A program made the translations under genes and the position numbers. Under the pieces are notes generated by a model, which saw only the letters and a list, made by a program, of their open reading frames with translations, did not search any database and was not told the origin of the DNA. Shown piece after piece: positions 17,470 through 26,363 of a DNA stretch of 64,000 nt. Position 1 is the stretch's first letter, and each line of letters opens with the position of its first letter. The stretch comes from Pseudomonas caspiana (GTDB taxonomy: Bacteria > Pseudomonadota > Gammaproteobacteria > Pseudomonadales > Pseudomonadaceae), in contig NZ_LOHF01000015.1 in assembly GCF_002158995.1 (NCBI RefSeq), positions 69,474 to 133,473 of the forward strand, read 5' to 3'.

Positions 17470-17745
17470 TTATTGACCTCTGTATTGATTGATCTCCTGA
17501 GGCTCAGCCTTCCTGACAGAGATCAACCTGATGAAATTAGGGTCGCGGTAGGTATAAACCGCAACCAGTATCTGCCCGCTGCCATCGTCTCCAACTGTTA
17601 CCCAGCGCTGCTCATCATGATCGTTGTCTTCAAGGGTGAGCGCGCTTGGGTCGTATAAGGCAGCTTCTGCATCGGCCAGCCGAACCTTGTGTTTGGCAAG
17701 GTTCTGTCTGGCTTTGGCGGTGTCGAACTGAATTCTGAACTTCAT
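17470..17745 (-). CDS. brnT: BrnT family toxin
   Basis: 91 residues, the standard BrnT size. Family marks: FDTAKARQNLAKHKVRLADAE near the N-terminus, DPSALTLEDNDHDEQRWVTV in the middle, and the C-terminal RLISVRKAEPQEINQY, which matches the R-I-I-S-A-R-K-A ... E-x-x-x-Y ending. BrnT is a RelE-like ribonuclease fold toxin that blocks translation. It is the first gene of the pair, with a palindromic AT-rich element directly upstream. Confidence 0.85.
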   Translation of the reverse strand: MKFRIQFDTAKARQNLAKHKVRLADAEAALYDPSALTLEDNDHDEQRWVTVGDDGSGQILVAVYTYRDPNFIRLISVRKAEPQEINQYRGQ

Positions 17746-17746
17746 T

Positions 17747-17765
17747 ATGCATATCTTATATGTAT
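17747..17765. promoter_or_regulatory. candidate BrnA operator
   Basis: ATGCATAT-CTT-ATATGTAT is a 19-base near-perfect palindrome (one mismatch in eight per arm) that begins one base before the brnT start. Its position suits autoregulation by the toxin-antitoxin complex. Confidence 0.6.
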
Positions 17766-17918
17766 ATTGAAAGGGTGGGTTTACCTGCGCGACGATCAGG
17801 CCAACGAAGGCTAGTCGTGCTGGCGGGGCTGAACCGAGCGGTATTGTTTCCGGCTGTTGACGCTCGTTCTGGAAGCGTTTTGCAACACCTCAACCTTTCA
17901 CAAAACGGTTACCTAACC

Positions 17919-17975
17919 GTCACTTGCAGTTCACCCCACTGAAACACCCCAGGCCTACTGTCAGTTGCAACTCAC
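17919..17975 (+). promoter_or_regulatory. duplicated motif before phnC, candidate Pho boxes
   Basis: GTCACTTGCAGTTCAC (17919-17934) and GTCAGTTGCAACTCAC (17960-17975) share 13 of 16 bases and start 41 bases apart, about four helical turns. Each has a CTGTCA-like half (CCGTCAC and CTGTCAG), a 4-base TTGC spacer and a second half ending TCAC, resembling the PHO box (CTGTCAT, 4 bases, CTGTCAT). The second ends 21 bases before phnC. PhoB control of the phn operon is expected from the family; binding here is inference. Confidence 0.55.
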
Positions 17976-17996
17976 AACAACCAGACAGAGAAGCCC

Positions 17997-18830
17997 ATGA
18001 ACCCAGCCATCCATGTCGAGCGTCTGAACAAGACTTTTGCGCGCAAACCCGCGCTGGTTGATTTGGCATTGTCTATACAACCAGGCGAAATGGTCGCGCT
18101 GATCGGTGCTTCGGGTTCTGGCAAATCCACGTTGCTGCGTCATCTTGCCGGGCTGGCGTGCTGTGATCGTGGCAATGGCGGGAGCGTGCAGGTGCTGGGG
18201 CGGGAAGTGCAGGCGGCGGGCCGCCTAAACGGCAAAGTGCGCAAGCTGCGTTCCGATATCGGCTACATCTTTCAGCAGTTCAACCTGGTCAACCGTCTCA
18301 GCGTGCTCGACAACGTACTGCTCGGTTGTCTGGGGCGCATGCCAGGCTGGCGCGGCAATCTCGGCCTGTTCAACGCCGAGGAAAAGCAACGCGCTTTGCA
18401 GTCACTGGATCGCGTCGGTCTTGTCGATCTGGCCGCCCAGCGTGCCTCGACCTTGTCGGGTGGTCAGCAGCAGCGGGTCGCCATTGCACGGGCGCTGACT
18501 CAGCGTGCTGAAGTGATCCTCGCTGATGAACCTATCGCATCGCTGGACCCTGAGTCCGCCCGCAAGGTCATGGAAATCCTCGCCGACATCAACCGCACCG
18601 ACGGTAAAACAGTGGTCGTCACCTTGCATCAGGTGGATTACGCGGTGCGTTATTGCCCCCGCGCGGTGGCGCTCAAAGGCGGACGGATTCATTTCGATGG
18701 CGATGCACAGAATCTCAGCAGCCAGTTCCTCAACGACCTGTACGGCGCAGACGTGGACACCAGCCTGATGATTGCAGAGGAGGGCCGACGCATCGTAGCC
18801 CCACCTCGTCTGGTGCTGGCTCGTAATTGA
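17997..18830 (+). CDS. phnC: phosphonate ABC transporter ATP-binding protein
   Basis: 277 residues. The Walker A motif GASGSGKST is at residues 37-45, the Q-loop follows in [19 protein letters not shown] (PhnC-typical), the signature is [15 protein letters not shown] and Walker B is [12 protein letters not shown]. It energises uptake of phosphonates with PhnD and PhnE. It is the first gene of the phn operon, 21 bases after the duplicated Pho-like motif. Confidence 0.95.
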   Translation: MNPAIHVERLNKTFARKPALVDLALSIQPGEMVALIGASGSGKSTLLRHLAGLACCDRGNGGSVQVLGREVQAAGRLNGKVRKLRSDIGYIFQQFNLVNRLSVLDNVLLGCLGRMPGWRGNLGLFNAEEKQRALQSLDRVGLVDLAAQRASTLSGGQQQRVAIARALTQRAEVILADEPIASLDPESARKVMEILADINRTDGKTVVVTLHQVDYAVRYCPRAVALKGGRIHFDGDAQNLSSQFLNDLYGADVDTSLMIAEEGRRIVAPPRLVLARN

Positions 18831-18897
18831 GCAGCCACCCATTTTTTAAAAAAAACCGAACACAACAACAGCCAAATCCAAACTGAGGAGTGCTTCC

Positions 18898-19902
18898 ATG
18901 TTGAACCGTATCGGTCGCGTCGTTGCGTCTGCCGCGTTGCTGGGCAGTTGCCTGCTGGGCACTGCCCATGCCGACGAGAAAGTTATCAACTTCGGCATCA
19001 TGTCTACCGAGTCTTCGCAGAACCTGAAAAGCATCTGGCAGCCATTTCTGGATGACATGGGTAAGAAAACCGGGCTGAAGATTAACGCTACGTTCGCCTC
19101 GGACTACGCGGGTCTCATCCAGGGTATGCGCTTCAACAAGGTCGATGTGGCCTGGCTGGGCAACAAGGCAGCGATGGAGGCGGTGGACCGCTCCAACGGC
19201 GAAATCTTTGCTCAGACGTCGGCCGCAAATGGTGCGCCGGGCTACTGGAGCGTGATCATTGCCCGCAAGGACAGCCCGATCAATACCGTCGAGGACATGC
19301 TCAAGAATGCCAAGACCCTGACCTTCGGTAACGGTGATCCAAACTCCACCTCCGGTTATCTGGTGCCGGGCTACTACGTTTTCGCCAAGAACAACGTCGA
19401 TGCCGCTACTGCCTTCAAGCGCACTTTGAACTCCAGTCACGAAGTGAACGCGCTCAGCGTTGCCAAGGGCCAGCTGGATGTGGCGACTTTCAACACCGAA
19501 AGCTGGGATCGCCTCGAGGTCACTCAGCCGGACATGGCTGCCAAGCTCAAAGTGATCTGGAAGTCGCCGCTGATTCCGTCCGATCCGATGGTCTGGAGCA
19601 AGGCTCTGTCGGATGAAAACAAAAACAAGATTCGTGAATTCTTTGCCGATTACGGCAACACCGACGAAGAGAAAGCCGTCCTCAAAGGCATGCAACTGGG
19701 CAAGTTCCTCAAGTCCAGTGATGACCAATTGCTGCCGATCCGTCAGTTGGATCTGTTCAAGCAGCGCACTGAAACCCTCGCCAGCACCAGCCTGAATGCC
19801 GACGAGAAAGCCAAGCGCCTAAAGGACATTGATGCGGGCCTGAGCAAGTTGCAGGAACGCCTGACCGAGCTTGAAAAGAAAAATACCGCCAGCGCGGGTT
19901 GA
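18898..19902 (+). CDS. phnD: phosphonate ABC transporter substrate-binding protein
   Basis: 334 residues with a signal peptide cut after AHA at residue 25 (GTAHA-DEKV). Family features include FGIMSTESSQNLKSIWQPFL, the aromatic and Ser/Thr-rich ligand site region (FGNGDPNSTSGYLVPGYY) and a charged coiled-coil tail (LSKLQERLTELEKK). The periplasmic protein binds phosphonates such as 2-aminoethylphosphonate. It lies 67 bases after phnC, with an A-rich tract between (18845-18855). It is separated from phnE by a REP element. Confidence 0.95.
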   Translation: MLNRIGRVVASAALLGSCLLGTAHADEKVINFGIMSTESSQNLKSIWQPFLDDMGKKTGLKINATFASDYAGLIQGMRFNKVDVAWLGNKAAMEAVDRSNGEIFAQTSAANGAPGYWSVIIARKDSPINTVEDMLKNAKTLTFGNGDPNSTSGYLVPGYYVFAKNNVDAATAFKRTLNSSHEVNALSVAKGQLDVATFNTESWDRLEVTQPDMAAKLKVIWKSPLIPSDPMVWSKALSDENKNKIREFFADYGNTDEEKAVLKGMQLGKFLKSSDDQLLPIRQLDLFKQRTETLASTSLNADEKAKRLKDIDAGLSKLQERLTELEKKNTASAG

Positions 19903-19975
19903 TTGATCCAGGGCGCGCCTTTTCAAGGGGTGCCCAGCTCTCAAAAAAAGAACTATCCGAATTGGAATGTTTTTT

Positions 19976-20066
19976 CTGTAGGAGCTCACGAGCACCGCGA
20001 GGCAGCGATAGCAATCTGCCTGATACACCGCCATCGCGGCCTCGCGTTGCTCGTGCGCTCCTACAG
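19976..20066. repeat. REP-type inverted repeat, family B, inside phn operon
   Basis: The left arm CTGTAGGAGCTCACGAGCAC is mirrored by GTTGCTCGTGCGCTCCTACAG at the right. It fills most of the 234 bases between phnD and phnE. Such structures can stabilise upstream mRNA, which would raise PhnD (and PhnC) over the membrane and enzyme subunits. Confidence 0.9.
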
Positions 20067-20136
20067 GAATCGCGTTTGCTGTGCGACAGCGCGGCGTCCA
20101 GACCACGGGCAAACTCCTGCTGAACGAGATCCGATT

Positions 20137-20931
20137 ATGACGAGCATGACCCATGTGGCTTATACCCAGGCCGCTGGTAAACGCAGTTGGCCGCAATATC
20201 TGGGCTGGGGCCTGTTCCTGGCCATGCTGGCCTGGGCCTGGAAGGGCGCCGAAATGAATCCGCTGGCGCTGTACCGAGACTCGGGAAACATGGCGACTTT
20301 CGCCGCCGATTTCTTTCCGCCTGATTTCCACGAGTGGCGTTCTTACCTCAAGGAAATGATCGTCACCGTACAAATTGCGTTATGGGGCACGGTGCTGGCG
20401 ATTGTCTGCTCGGTGCCGCTGGGCATCCTCTGCGCCGAAAACATTACCCCTTGGTGGATTCACCAACCGCTGCGCCGGGTCATGGACTCGTTTCGCTCCA
20501 TCAACGAGATGGTCTTCGCCATGCTGTTTGTGGTGGCGGTCGGCCTCGGTCCGTTCGCTGGCGTTCTGGCGTTGTGGATCAGCACCACCGGCGTACTGGC
20601 CAAGTTGTTCGCCGAAGCCGTGGAAGCGATTGATCCGGGCCCCGTTGAAGGCGTACGCGCCACCGGTGCCAGCGCCTTGCAGGAAGTTATCTACGGGGTC
20701 ATCCCGCAGGTCATGCCGCTGTGGATTTCTTACGCGCTGTATCGCTTCGAATCCAACGTACGTTCGGCAACCGTAGTAGGGATGGTCGGTGCGGGCGGGA
20801 TCGGTGTGATCCTCTGGGAAAACATCCGTGCATTCCAGTTCACCCAGACCTGCGCCGTGTTGCTGGTGATCATCGTCGTGGTCAGCGCTATCGACATCGT
20901 GTCCCAGCGTTTGCGCAAGCAGTTTATTTAA
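20137..20931 (+). CDS. phnE: phosphonate ABC transporter permease
   Basis: 264 residues. The ATG at 20137 begins [18 protein letters not shown]; the frame is open further upstream but runs through the REP element and is not coding. Membrane segments are evident at ~22-40, 90-112, 140-165 and 215-245. The cytoplasmic EAA loop, which contacts PhnC, reads [20 protein letters not shown]. There is only one permease gene, so a homodimer is expected. Confidence 0.93.
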   Translation: MTSMTHVAYTQAAGKRSWPQYLGWGLFLAMLAWAWKGAEMNPLALYRDSGNMATFAADFFPPDFHEWRSYLKEMIVTVQIALWGTVLAIVCSVPLGILCAENITPWWIHQPLRRVMDSFRSINEMVFAMLFVVAVGLGPFAGVLALWISTTGVLAKLFAEAVEAIDPGPVEGVRATGASALQEVIYGVIPQVMPLWISYALYRFESNVRSATVVGMVGAGGIGVILWENIRAFQFTQTCAVLLVIIVVVSAIDIVSQRLRKQFI

Positions 20932-20952
20932 TCGCATGGCACACCTTCGTCC

Positions 20953-21026
20953 CATAGGAACTGCCGCAGGTTGCGAAGCTCGGTGTTTCAAAAAAGCCGT
21001 TTCGCAGTCTTCGGCAGCTCCTGCAG
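20953..21026. repeat. REP-type inverted repeat, family D, inside phn operon
   Basis: The left part CATAGGAACTGCCGCAGGTT is mirrored imperfectly by the right part TCTTCGGCAGCTCCTGCAG. The family is shared with 42617, 59356 and 63384. It lies between phnE and phnF and so divides the transport genes from the regulator and enzyme genes. Confidence 0.85.
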
Positions 21027-21066
21027 AAGGAATTCATACGTTGCTTGAGAAAGGTGTTTTTTAGTC

Positions 21067-21774
21067 ATGGACATGTCTAGACAACAAGCCGAACCGCTGT
21101 ATCTCGAACTCGCCAACATTCTGCGTGCCGAGCTCGGCAGCTACACCGCAGGTGATTACTTGCCCGCTGAAGTTCAGCTCGCTGCACGTTTCGACGTCAA
21201 CCGTCACACGATCCGCCGGGCCATCGATGAGTTGGTGCGCGAGGGTAGTGTGTTGCGGCGTCAGGGCAAGGGCACGCAGGTTTTGCAGCGCCCGCTGATC
21301 TACCCAATGCGGGCTGACAGCGCTTACAGCCAGTCATTGTCAGCCCAGGGGATTGGTGTCGACGCCACTCTGCTGCAACGTCAGGAATGCCCGGCCAGCG
21401 TCGAGGACGCCGAACATTTGCAACTTGATGAATACGCCCCGCTGATCGAACTGCACACCCTGCGCAAACTCGACGGCCATCCCGTAAGCCTGATTCGCCA
21501 TCGTTTCTGCGCCACTCGCAAAGAGTTGTTGGCCAGTTACAGACGCGGCTCGCTGCGCCAGTTCCTGGCCGACCGCGACTTGCCGCTGACCCGAACCTTG
21601 AGCCTGGTTGGGGCGCGTCTGCCCAGTCGCGAAGAGGCGGATCTGTTGATGATGCCGCGTCACTTGCCAGTGCTCACCGTCCTCACCGTTTCCCGCGACA
21701 GCAGCGGTCGGCCGGTGGAGCTATCGCGCTCCACCAGTCGCTCTGACCGCTTCCAGTATCAATTCATCGTCTGA
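21067..21774 (+). CDS. phnF: phosphonate operon GntR/UTRA regulator
   Basis: 235 residues. A GntR winged helix at ~8-75 (YTAGDYLPAEVQLAARFDVN, then RHTIRRAIDELVREG) is followed by a UTRA ligand domain. PhnF is thought to regulate phosphonate genes. An alternative start lies at 21073. Its stop TGA overlaps an ATG in the TGATG arrangement leading into phnG. Confidence 0.92.
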   Translation: MDMSRQQAEPLYLELANILRAELGSYTAGDYLPAEVQLAARFDVNRHTIRRAIDELVREGSVLRRQGKGTQVLQRPLIYPMRADSAYSQSLSAQGIGVDATLLQRQECPASVEDAEHLQLDEYAPLIELHTLRKLDGHPVSLIRHRFCATRKELLASYRRGSLRQFLADRDLPLTRTLSLVGARLPSREEADLLMMPRHLPVLTVLTVSRDSSGRPVELSRSTSRSDRFQYQFIV

Positions 21775-21788
21775 TGGAGATGCCTCAT

Positions 21789-22244
21789 ATGAACCCTGCT
21801 ACAGACCCCGCTATTGCTGCGCGTCAGCGCTGGATTGGTGTACTCGCCCGCGCCGTCGGCGACGAACTGAGCCGCCATGAATCAGCGTTGCGTGACGCCG
21901 AATATCAACTGATTCGCGCCCCGGAAATCGGCATGACGCTGGTTCGCGGCCGCATGGGCGGCACCGGCGCTCCGTTCAATGTCGGTGAAATGAGCGTAAC
22001 CCGTTGCGTCGTTCGTCTGGCTGACGGGCGCACCGGTTACAGCTATCTGGCCGGACGCGACAAGCCCCGCGCCGAGCTGGCAGCACTGGCCGATGCTCAT
22101 CTGCAAGGCCCGCAACAGCAGCACTGGCTCAGGGAACTGATCGAGCCGCTGGCCCGCGCCCAACTCAAGCGCCGCGCTGACAAGGACGCCGAAATCGCCG
22201 CCAGCAAAGTGGAATTCTTTACCCTTGTCAGAGGAGAAGACTGA
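21789..22244 (+). CDS. phnG: C-P lyase complex subunit PhnG
   Basis: 151 residues, near the 150 of E. coli PhnG. Typical segments are RQRWIGVLARA, ARMGGTG-like GRMGGTGAPFNVGEM and the ending KVEFFTLVRGED. PhnG is a core subunit of the PhnGHIJ complex that, with PhnI, H and L, couples the phosphonate to the ribose of ATP. The ATG at 21789 has GGAG nine bases upstream; an ATG at 21774 overlapping the phnF stop is possible but less supported. Confidence 0.93.
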   Translation: MNPATDPAIAARQRWIGVLARAVGDELSRHESALRDAEYQLIRAPEIGMTLVRGRMGGTGAPFNVGEMSVTRCVVRLADGRTGYSYLAGRDKPRAELAALADAHLQGPQQQHWLRELIEPLARAQLKRRADKDAEIAASKVEFFTLVRGED

Positions 22245-22852
22245 TGAATGCAGCTCTGTTGCAACCGGCATTCGCCGACCCGGTACTCGACGCCCAGCGC
22301 AGTTTTCGCGCAGCCCTCAAGGCGCTGGCAGGCCCGGGTGTCATCCACACTTTGCAGGCGGCACAACGACCCCCGGCACTCATCGGTCTTGATTCAGCCA
22401 CCCATGCCTTGTGCCTCGCCTTGCTGGATATCGACACCGCATTGTGGCTGGCCCCGGCGTTCGACACGCCGGCCATTCGCGCCAACCTGGCCTTTCACTG
22501 CGGCTGCCCGGTTGTCACTGAGCGCCGCCATGCGCGATTCGCCTTGCTGGACGACAGCCAACTGCACGATCTGTCTGGCTTCGACCTGGGTAACGACCGT
22601 TATCCGGACCAGTCCTGCACCTTGCTGGTCCAGCTGTCGAGCCTTGGCGGCGGTAGCTCCATGAGCTGGCAAGGACCGGGCATTGAAAGCGAAAACAAAG
22701 TCGCCTTGCCGTTGAGCCACGCATTCTGGAGCCAGCGCGAACAGCACAACGATTTTCCCCGTGGGCTGGATGTGTTCTTCGTCGCCGACAGCGATCTGCT
22801 CGGCCTGCCGCGCAGCACCCGGGTCACACAAATTGCACAGGAGCGTGCCTGA
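22244..22852 (+). CDS. phnH: C-P lyase complex subunit PhnH
   Basis: 202 residues. PhnH is a PLP-transferase-like fold without PLP that sits in the PhnGHIJ core. Seen here: the FADPVLDAQRSFRAALKALA N-terminus and the LGGGSSMSWQGPGIES loop, both familiar from PhnH. Its start overlaps the phnG stop (TGATG), so translation is coupled. Confidence 0.93.
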   Translation: MNAALLQPAFADPVLDAQRSFRAALKALAGPGVIHTLQAAQRPPALIGLDSATHALCLALLDIDTALWLAPAFDTPAIRANLAFHCGCPVVTERRHARFALLDDSQLHDLSGFDLGNDRYPDQSCTLLVQLSSLGGGSSMSWQGPGIESENKVALPLSHAFWSQREQHNDFPRGLDVFFVADSDLLGLPRSTRVTQIAQERA

Positions 22853-23928
22853 TGTACGTCGCCGTCAAAGGTGGCGAACAGGCCATCGATAATGCCCACC
22901 GCCTGCTGGCCAAAAAACGCCGGGGCGATACGTCAATTGCCGAGCTCAGTGTCGAGCAGATTCGACAGCAACTGCCGCTGGCCGTGGCTCGCGTCATGAC
23001 TGAAGGCTCGCTGTATGACGAGCAGCTTGCGGCGCTGGCCATCAAGCAAGCAGCGGGGGACATGATCGAAGCGATTTTCCTGCTGCGTGCCTACCGCACG
23101 ACGCTGCCGCGCTTCAGCGCCAGCCTGCCGATCAATACCTCGGACATGCAGCTCAATCGTCGCCTCTCCGCCACCTTCAAAGACGTCCCCGGCGGGCAAT
23201 TGCTCGGCCCGACGTTCGACTACACCCATCGTCTGCTGGACTTCACATTACTGGCGGACGGCGAATACCCAGGCCCGCAGATAAAAGAAAACGCCGCTCT
23301 TGAACCCTGCCCGCGTGTTTTGGGTTTATTGGCCCGGGAAGGCTTGATCAAAAACGAAGCCGACAGCGGCGAAGAGGTCGCCGACATCACCCGCGAGCCC
23401 CTGGAATACCCGGCCAATCGCGCGCAGCGCTTGCAAGCGCTGGCCCGTGGCGATGAAGGTTTTCTGCTGGCTCTGAGTTACTCGACTCAGCGTGGTTATG
23501 GCCGCAATCACCCGTTTGCAGGGGAAATCCGTATCGGCGAAGTCGAGGTCTGGATCGAACCTGAAGAGCTGGGCTTCCCGATTGCCATTGGTGCTATCGA
23601 AGTGACCGAGTGCGAAATGATCAACCAGTTCGTTGGCTCGGCCACTGAACCGGCGCAGTTCACCCGCGGTTACGGTCTGGCGTTCGGCCACGCAGAGCGC
23701 AAAGCCATGGCCATGGCGCTGGTGGATCGCTCTCTGCGCGCCGAGGAGTTCAATGAAGAAATCCAGTCCCCGGCGCAGCAGGAGGAGTTCGTGCTCGCTC
23801 ACTGCGACAACGTCGAGGCTGCCGGTTTCGTCTCGCACTTGAAACTGCCGCACTACGTCGACTTCCAGTCCGAACTGGGGCTGATCCGTAAGCTGCGTGC
23901 GCCTGCACACAAGGAGTCCAAGCCATGA
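22852..23928 (+). CDS. phnI: C-P lyase complex subunit PhnI (nucleosidase)
   Basis: 358 residues. PhnI, helped by G, H and L, displaces adenine from ATP with phosphonate to form alpha-D-ribose-1-methylphosphonate-5-triphosphate. Family segments are MYVAVKGGEQAIDNAHRLLA at the start, RGYGRNHPFAGEIRIGEVEV and YGLAFGHAERKAMAMALVDR. Start and stop overlap the neighbours (TGATG with phnH, ATGA with phnJ). Confidence 0.95.
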   Translation: MYVAVKGGEQAIDNAHRLLAKKRRGDTSIAELSVEQIRQQLPLAVARVMTEGSLYDEQLAALAIKQAAGDMIEAIFLLRAYRTTLPRFSASLPINTSDMQLNRRLSATFKDVPGGQLLGPTFDYTHRLLDFTLLADGEYPGPQIKENAALEPCPRVLGLLAREGLIKNEADSGEEVADITREPLEYPANRAQRLQALARGDEGFLLALSYSTQRGYGRNHPFAGEIRIGEVEVWIEPEELGFPIAIGAIEVTECEMINQFVGSATEPAQFTRGYGLAFGHAERKAMAMALVDRSLRAEEFNEEIQSPAQQEEFVLAHCDNVEAAGFVSHLKLPHYVDFQSELGLIRKLRAPAHKESKP

Positions 23929-24809
23929 ATGCTTATCAGCAGGCGAAACCCCAGCCCCAGCGCGACGAGGCCTACAACTTCGCGTATCTGGATGAGCAGA
24001 CCAAACGCATGATCCGCCGCGCCTTGCTCAAGGCAGTGGCTATCCCCGGTTACCAGGTGCCATTTGGCGGCCGTGAAATGCCGTTGCCTTATGGCTGGGG
24101 CACCGGTGGCATGCAACTGACGGCAGCGATTCTGGGCGCAGAAGACGTGCTCAAGGTTATCGACCAGGGTGCGGACGACACTACTAATGCCGTGTCAATC
24201 CGGCGCTTCTTTGCCCGCACTGCCGGTGTCGAAACCACCGAGCGCACGCCCGAAGCGACCGTCATCCAGACCCGCCACCGTATCCCGGAAACACCGTTGA
24301 GTGCCGAGCAGATTCTGGTCTATCAGGTGCCGATTCCCGAACCGCTGCGCTTCATTGAACCGCTGGAAACCGAAACCCGGACCATGCACGCCCTCAATGA
24401 TTACGGGGTCATGCACGTCAAACTTTACGAGGACATTGCCACCTTCGGCCACATCGCGACCAGCTACGCGTATCCGGTGATGGTCGATGAGCGCTACGTG
24501 ATGGACCCGTCGCCGATTCCCAAATTCGACAACCCCAAACTCGACATGAGCCCGGCGTTGATGCTGTTCGGTGCAGGGCGAGAAAAACGACTGTACGCGG
24601 TGCCGCCGTATACCAAAGTCGTGAGCCTGGACTTCGAGGATCACCCGTTCGAGATCCAGCGCTGGGAGCACAACTGCGCCATCTGCGGCAGTCGTGACTC
24701 TTATCTCGATGAGCTGATTATTGACGACGCGGGCACTCAGAGCTTCGTCTGTTCCGATACCGATTACTGCGCTCAGCGTGTCATCCATCAACAGGAGGCG
24801 GGCCAATGA
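23925..24809 (+). CDS. phnJ: alpha-D-ribose 1-methylphosphonate 5-phosphate C-P lyase
   Basis: 294 residues, the radical-SAM enzyme that breaks the C-P bond. The unusual C-terminal cluster motif is intact: C251-x2-C254-x21-C276 binds the [4Fe-4S] cluster (NCAICGSRD ... FVCSD), and C282, six residues on in SDTDYC, matches the thiyl-radical cysteine (E. coli C241, C244, C266, C272). It overlaps phnI and phnK by four bases each. The intact residues argue for a working C-P lyase. Confidence 0.97.
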   Translation: MNAYQQAKPQPQRDEAYNFAYLDEQTKRMIRRALLKAVAIPGYQVPFGGREMPLPYGWGTGGMQLTAAILGAEDVLKVIDQGADDTTNAVSIRRFFARTAGVETTERTPEATVIQTRHRIPETPLSAEQILVYQVPIPEPLRFIEPLETETRTMHALNDYGVMHVKLYEDIATFGHIATSYAYPVMVDERYVMDPSPIPKFDNPKLDMSPALMLFGAGREKRLYAVPPYTKVVSLDFEDHPFEIQRWEHNCAICGSRDSYLDELIIDDAGTQSFVCSDTDYCAQRVIHQQEAGQ

Positions 24810-25624
24810 TCAGCGCGCAAGCCAGCCACGACATTACGCCTCTGCCCGAGAGCACCCAGCCGCTGCTCAAGGTACGTGACCTGACCAAACTGTATGGCCC
24901 CGACAAAGGCTGTCAGGGCGTCAACTTCGAACTGTATCCGGGGGAAGTGCTGGGCATCGTCGGCGAATCCGGTTCCGGTAAGTCCACCTTGTTGTCGCTG
25001 CTCAGTGGCCGCTGCCCGCCAGACCGTGGCGGCATCGATTATCGCGGCAAGGACGGCCAGATGCTCGATCTGTACAGCGCCACTGAAGCCCAGCGCCGGA
25101 CCTTGCTGCGCACTGAGTGGGGGTTCGTCGAGCAAAGCCCGCGTGATGGTCTGCGCATGGGCGTGTCCGCCGGAGCCAACATCGGCGAGCGATTGATGGC
25201 GCAGGGCGTGCGCAATTATCAAGAATTGCGGGCGGCCGGAATTGACTGGCTGACTCAGGTGGAGATCGATCCGCTGCGCATCGACGACTTGCCGCGCACT
25301 TTCTCCGGGGGCATGCAGCAACGGCTGCAGATCGCCCGCAATCTCGTGTCCAGCCCACGACTGGTGTTCATGGATGAGCCTACCGGCGGACTCGATGTTT
25401 CGGTGCAGGCACGCTTGCTGGATTTGCTGCGCGCACTGGTGCGTGAGCTGGACCTGGCGGTGGTAATCGTCACCCATGACCTGGCCGTCGCCAGATTGCT
25501 GGCTGACCGCTTGATAGTGATGCGTCGCTCGCGGGTGGTGGAAACCGGTTTGACCGACCAGATCCTTGATGACCCACAGCATCCTTATTCGCAGTTGCTG
25601 GTGTCTTCGGTACTGCAACCGTGA
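24806..25624 (+). CDS. phnK: C-P lyase ABC-type subunit PhnK
   Basis: 272 residues, ABC ATPase fold without a permease partner. Walker [10 protein letters not shown], signature [15 protein letters not shown] and Walker [13 protein letters not shown] are present. In E. coli PhnK docks as a dimer on PhnJ in the core complex and is needed for phosphonate breakdown. The N-terminus has ~17 residues before the ABC core ([18 protein letters not shown]), somewhat longer than in E. coli. Confidence 0.94.
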   Translation: MISAQASHDITPLPESTQPLLKVRDLTKLYGPDKGCQGVNFELYPGEVLGIVGESGSGKSTLLSLLSGRCPPDRGGIDYRGKDGQMLDLYSATEAQRRTLLRTEWGFVEQSPRDGLRMGVSAGANIGERLMAQGVRNYQELRAAGIDWLTQVEIDPLRIDDLPRTFSGGMQQRLQIARNLVSSPRLVFMDEPTGGLDVSVQARLLDLLRALVRELDLAVVIVTHDLAVARLLADRLIVMRRSRVVETGLTDQILDDPQHPYSQLLVSSVLQP

Positions 25625-25646
25625 ACCGCCTTTTGGGGGACGTCTC

Positions 25647-26363
25647 ATGAATACGCTGATCGAGGTCCGCGACCTCTCGAAAACTTTCACTTTGCACCAG
25701 CAAAACGGCGTGGTGCTCAATGTGCTGCGCGGTATGAACTTCACGGTTCGCGGCGGCGAGTGCCTGGTGCTGCATGGTGATTCCGGCGCAGGCAAAAGCA
25801 CCTTGCTGCGTACGTTGTACGCCAACTACTTGCCCGCTGGCGGCAGCATTCGCGTGCAGCAGGACGGCCAGTGGCTGGAGTTGGTCGGCGCAGAGCCCCG
25901 GCAGGTGCTGGCGGTAAGACGCCAGACGTTGGGCTACGTCAGCCAGTTTCTGCGGGTGATCCCGAGGGTTTCCAGTCTGGATGTGGTCATGGAGCCTGCG
26001 CTGTCACGCGGTTGGTCAAAAGCCGACGCCAAGACCCGCGCCGAACAGTTGCTGACCCGCCTGAACATTCCACAACGCCTGTGGCAACTGGCACCAGGGA
26101 CTTTTTCCGGTGGCGAACAACAGCGCATCAATATTGCCCGAGGCTTCATGGTGCCGTGGCCGGTGCTGCTACTGGACGAGCCGACTGCATCGCTGGATGA
26201 CAGTAATCGCCAGGTGGTGCTGGAGCTGATGAATGAAGCCAAAAATGCCGGTGCCGCGTTGATCGGGATCTTCCATGACCGCACCGCCCGTGAGGCGGTT
26301 GCCGATCGCTATCTGGACATGACCCCGGTGGACCTGACCGCCAAGGAGCTGCAGCAATGCTGA
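25647..26363 (+). CDS. phnL: C-P lyase ABC-type subunit PhnL
   Basis: 238 residues. Walker [10 protein letters not shown], signature [15 protein letters not shown] and Walker [12 protein letters not shown] are visible. PhnL supports PhnI in the first step and binds with PhnK on the core complex. The ATG at 25647 follows a GGGGGA box; the frame is open upstream inside phnK but without homology. Its end overlaps phnM by seven bases. Confidence 0.94.
   Translation: MNTLIEVRDLSKTFTLHQQNGVVLNVLRGMNFTVRGGECLVLHGDSGAGKSTLLRTLYANYLPAGGSIRVQQDGQWLELVGAEPRQVLAVRRQTLGYVSQFLRVIPRVSSLDVVMEPALSRGWSKADAKTRAEQLLTRLNIPQRLWQLAPGTFSGGEQQRINIARGFMVPWPVLLLDEPTASLDDSNRQVVLELMNEAKNAGAALIGIFHDRTAREAVADRYLDMTPVDLTAKELQQC

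Noticed and set aside
18730-19728. 332-codon open frame opposite phnD
   Set aside because: PhnD is certain on the plus strand; the reverse frame has no recognisable domain.
19903-20136. N-terminal extension of phnE through the REP element
   Set aside because: The open frame there is the REP palindrome itself; the family start is at 20137.
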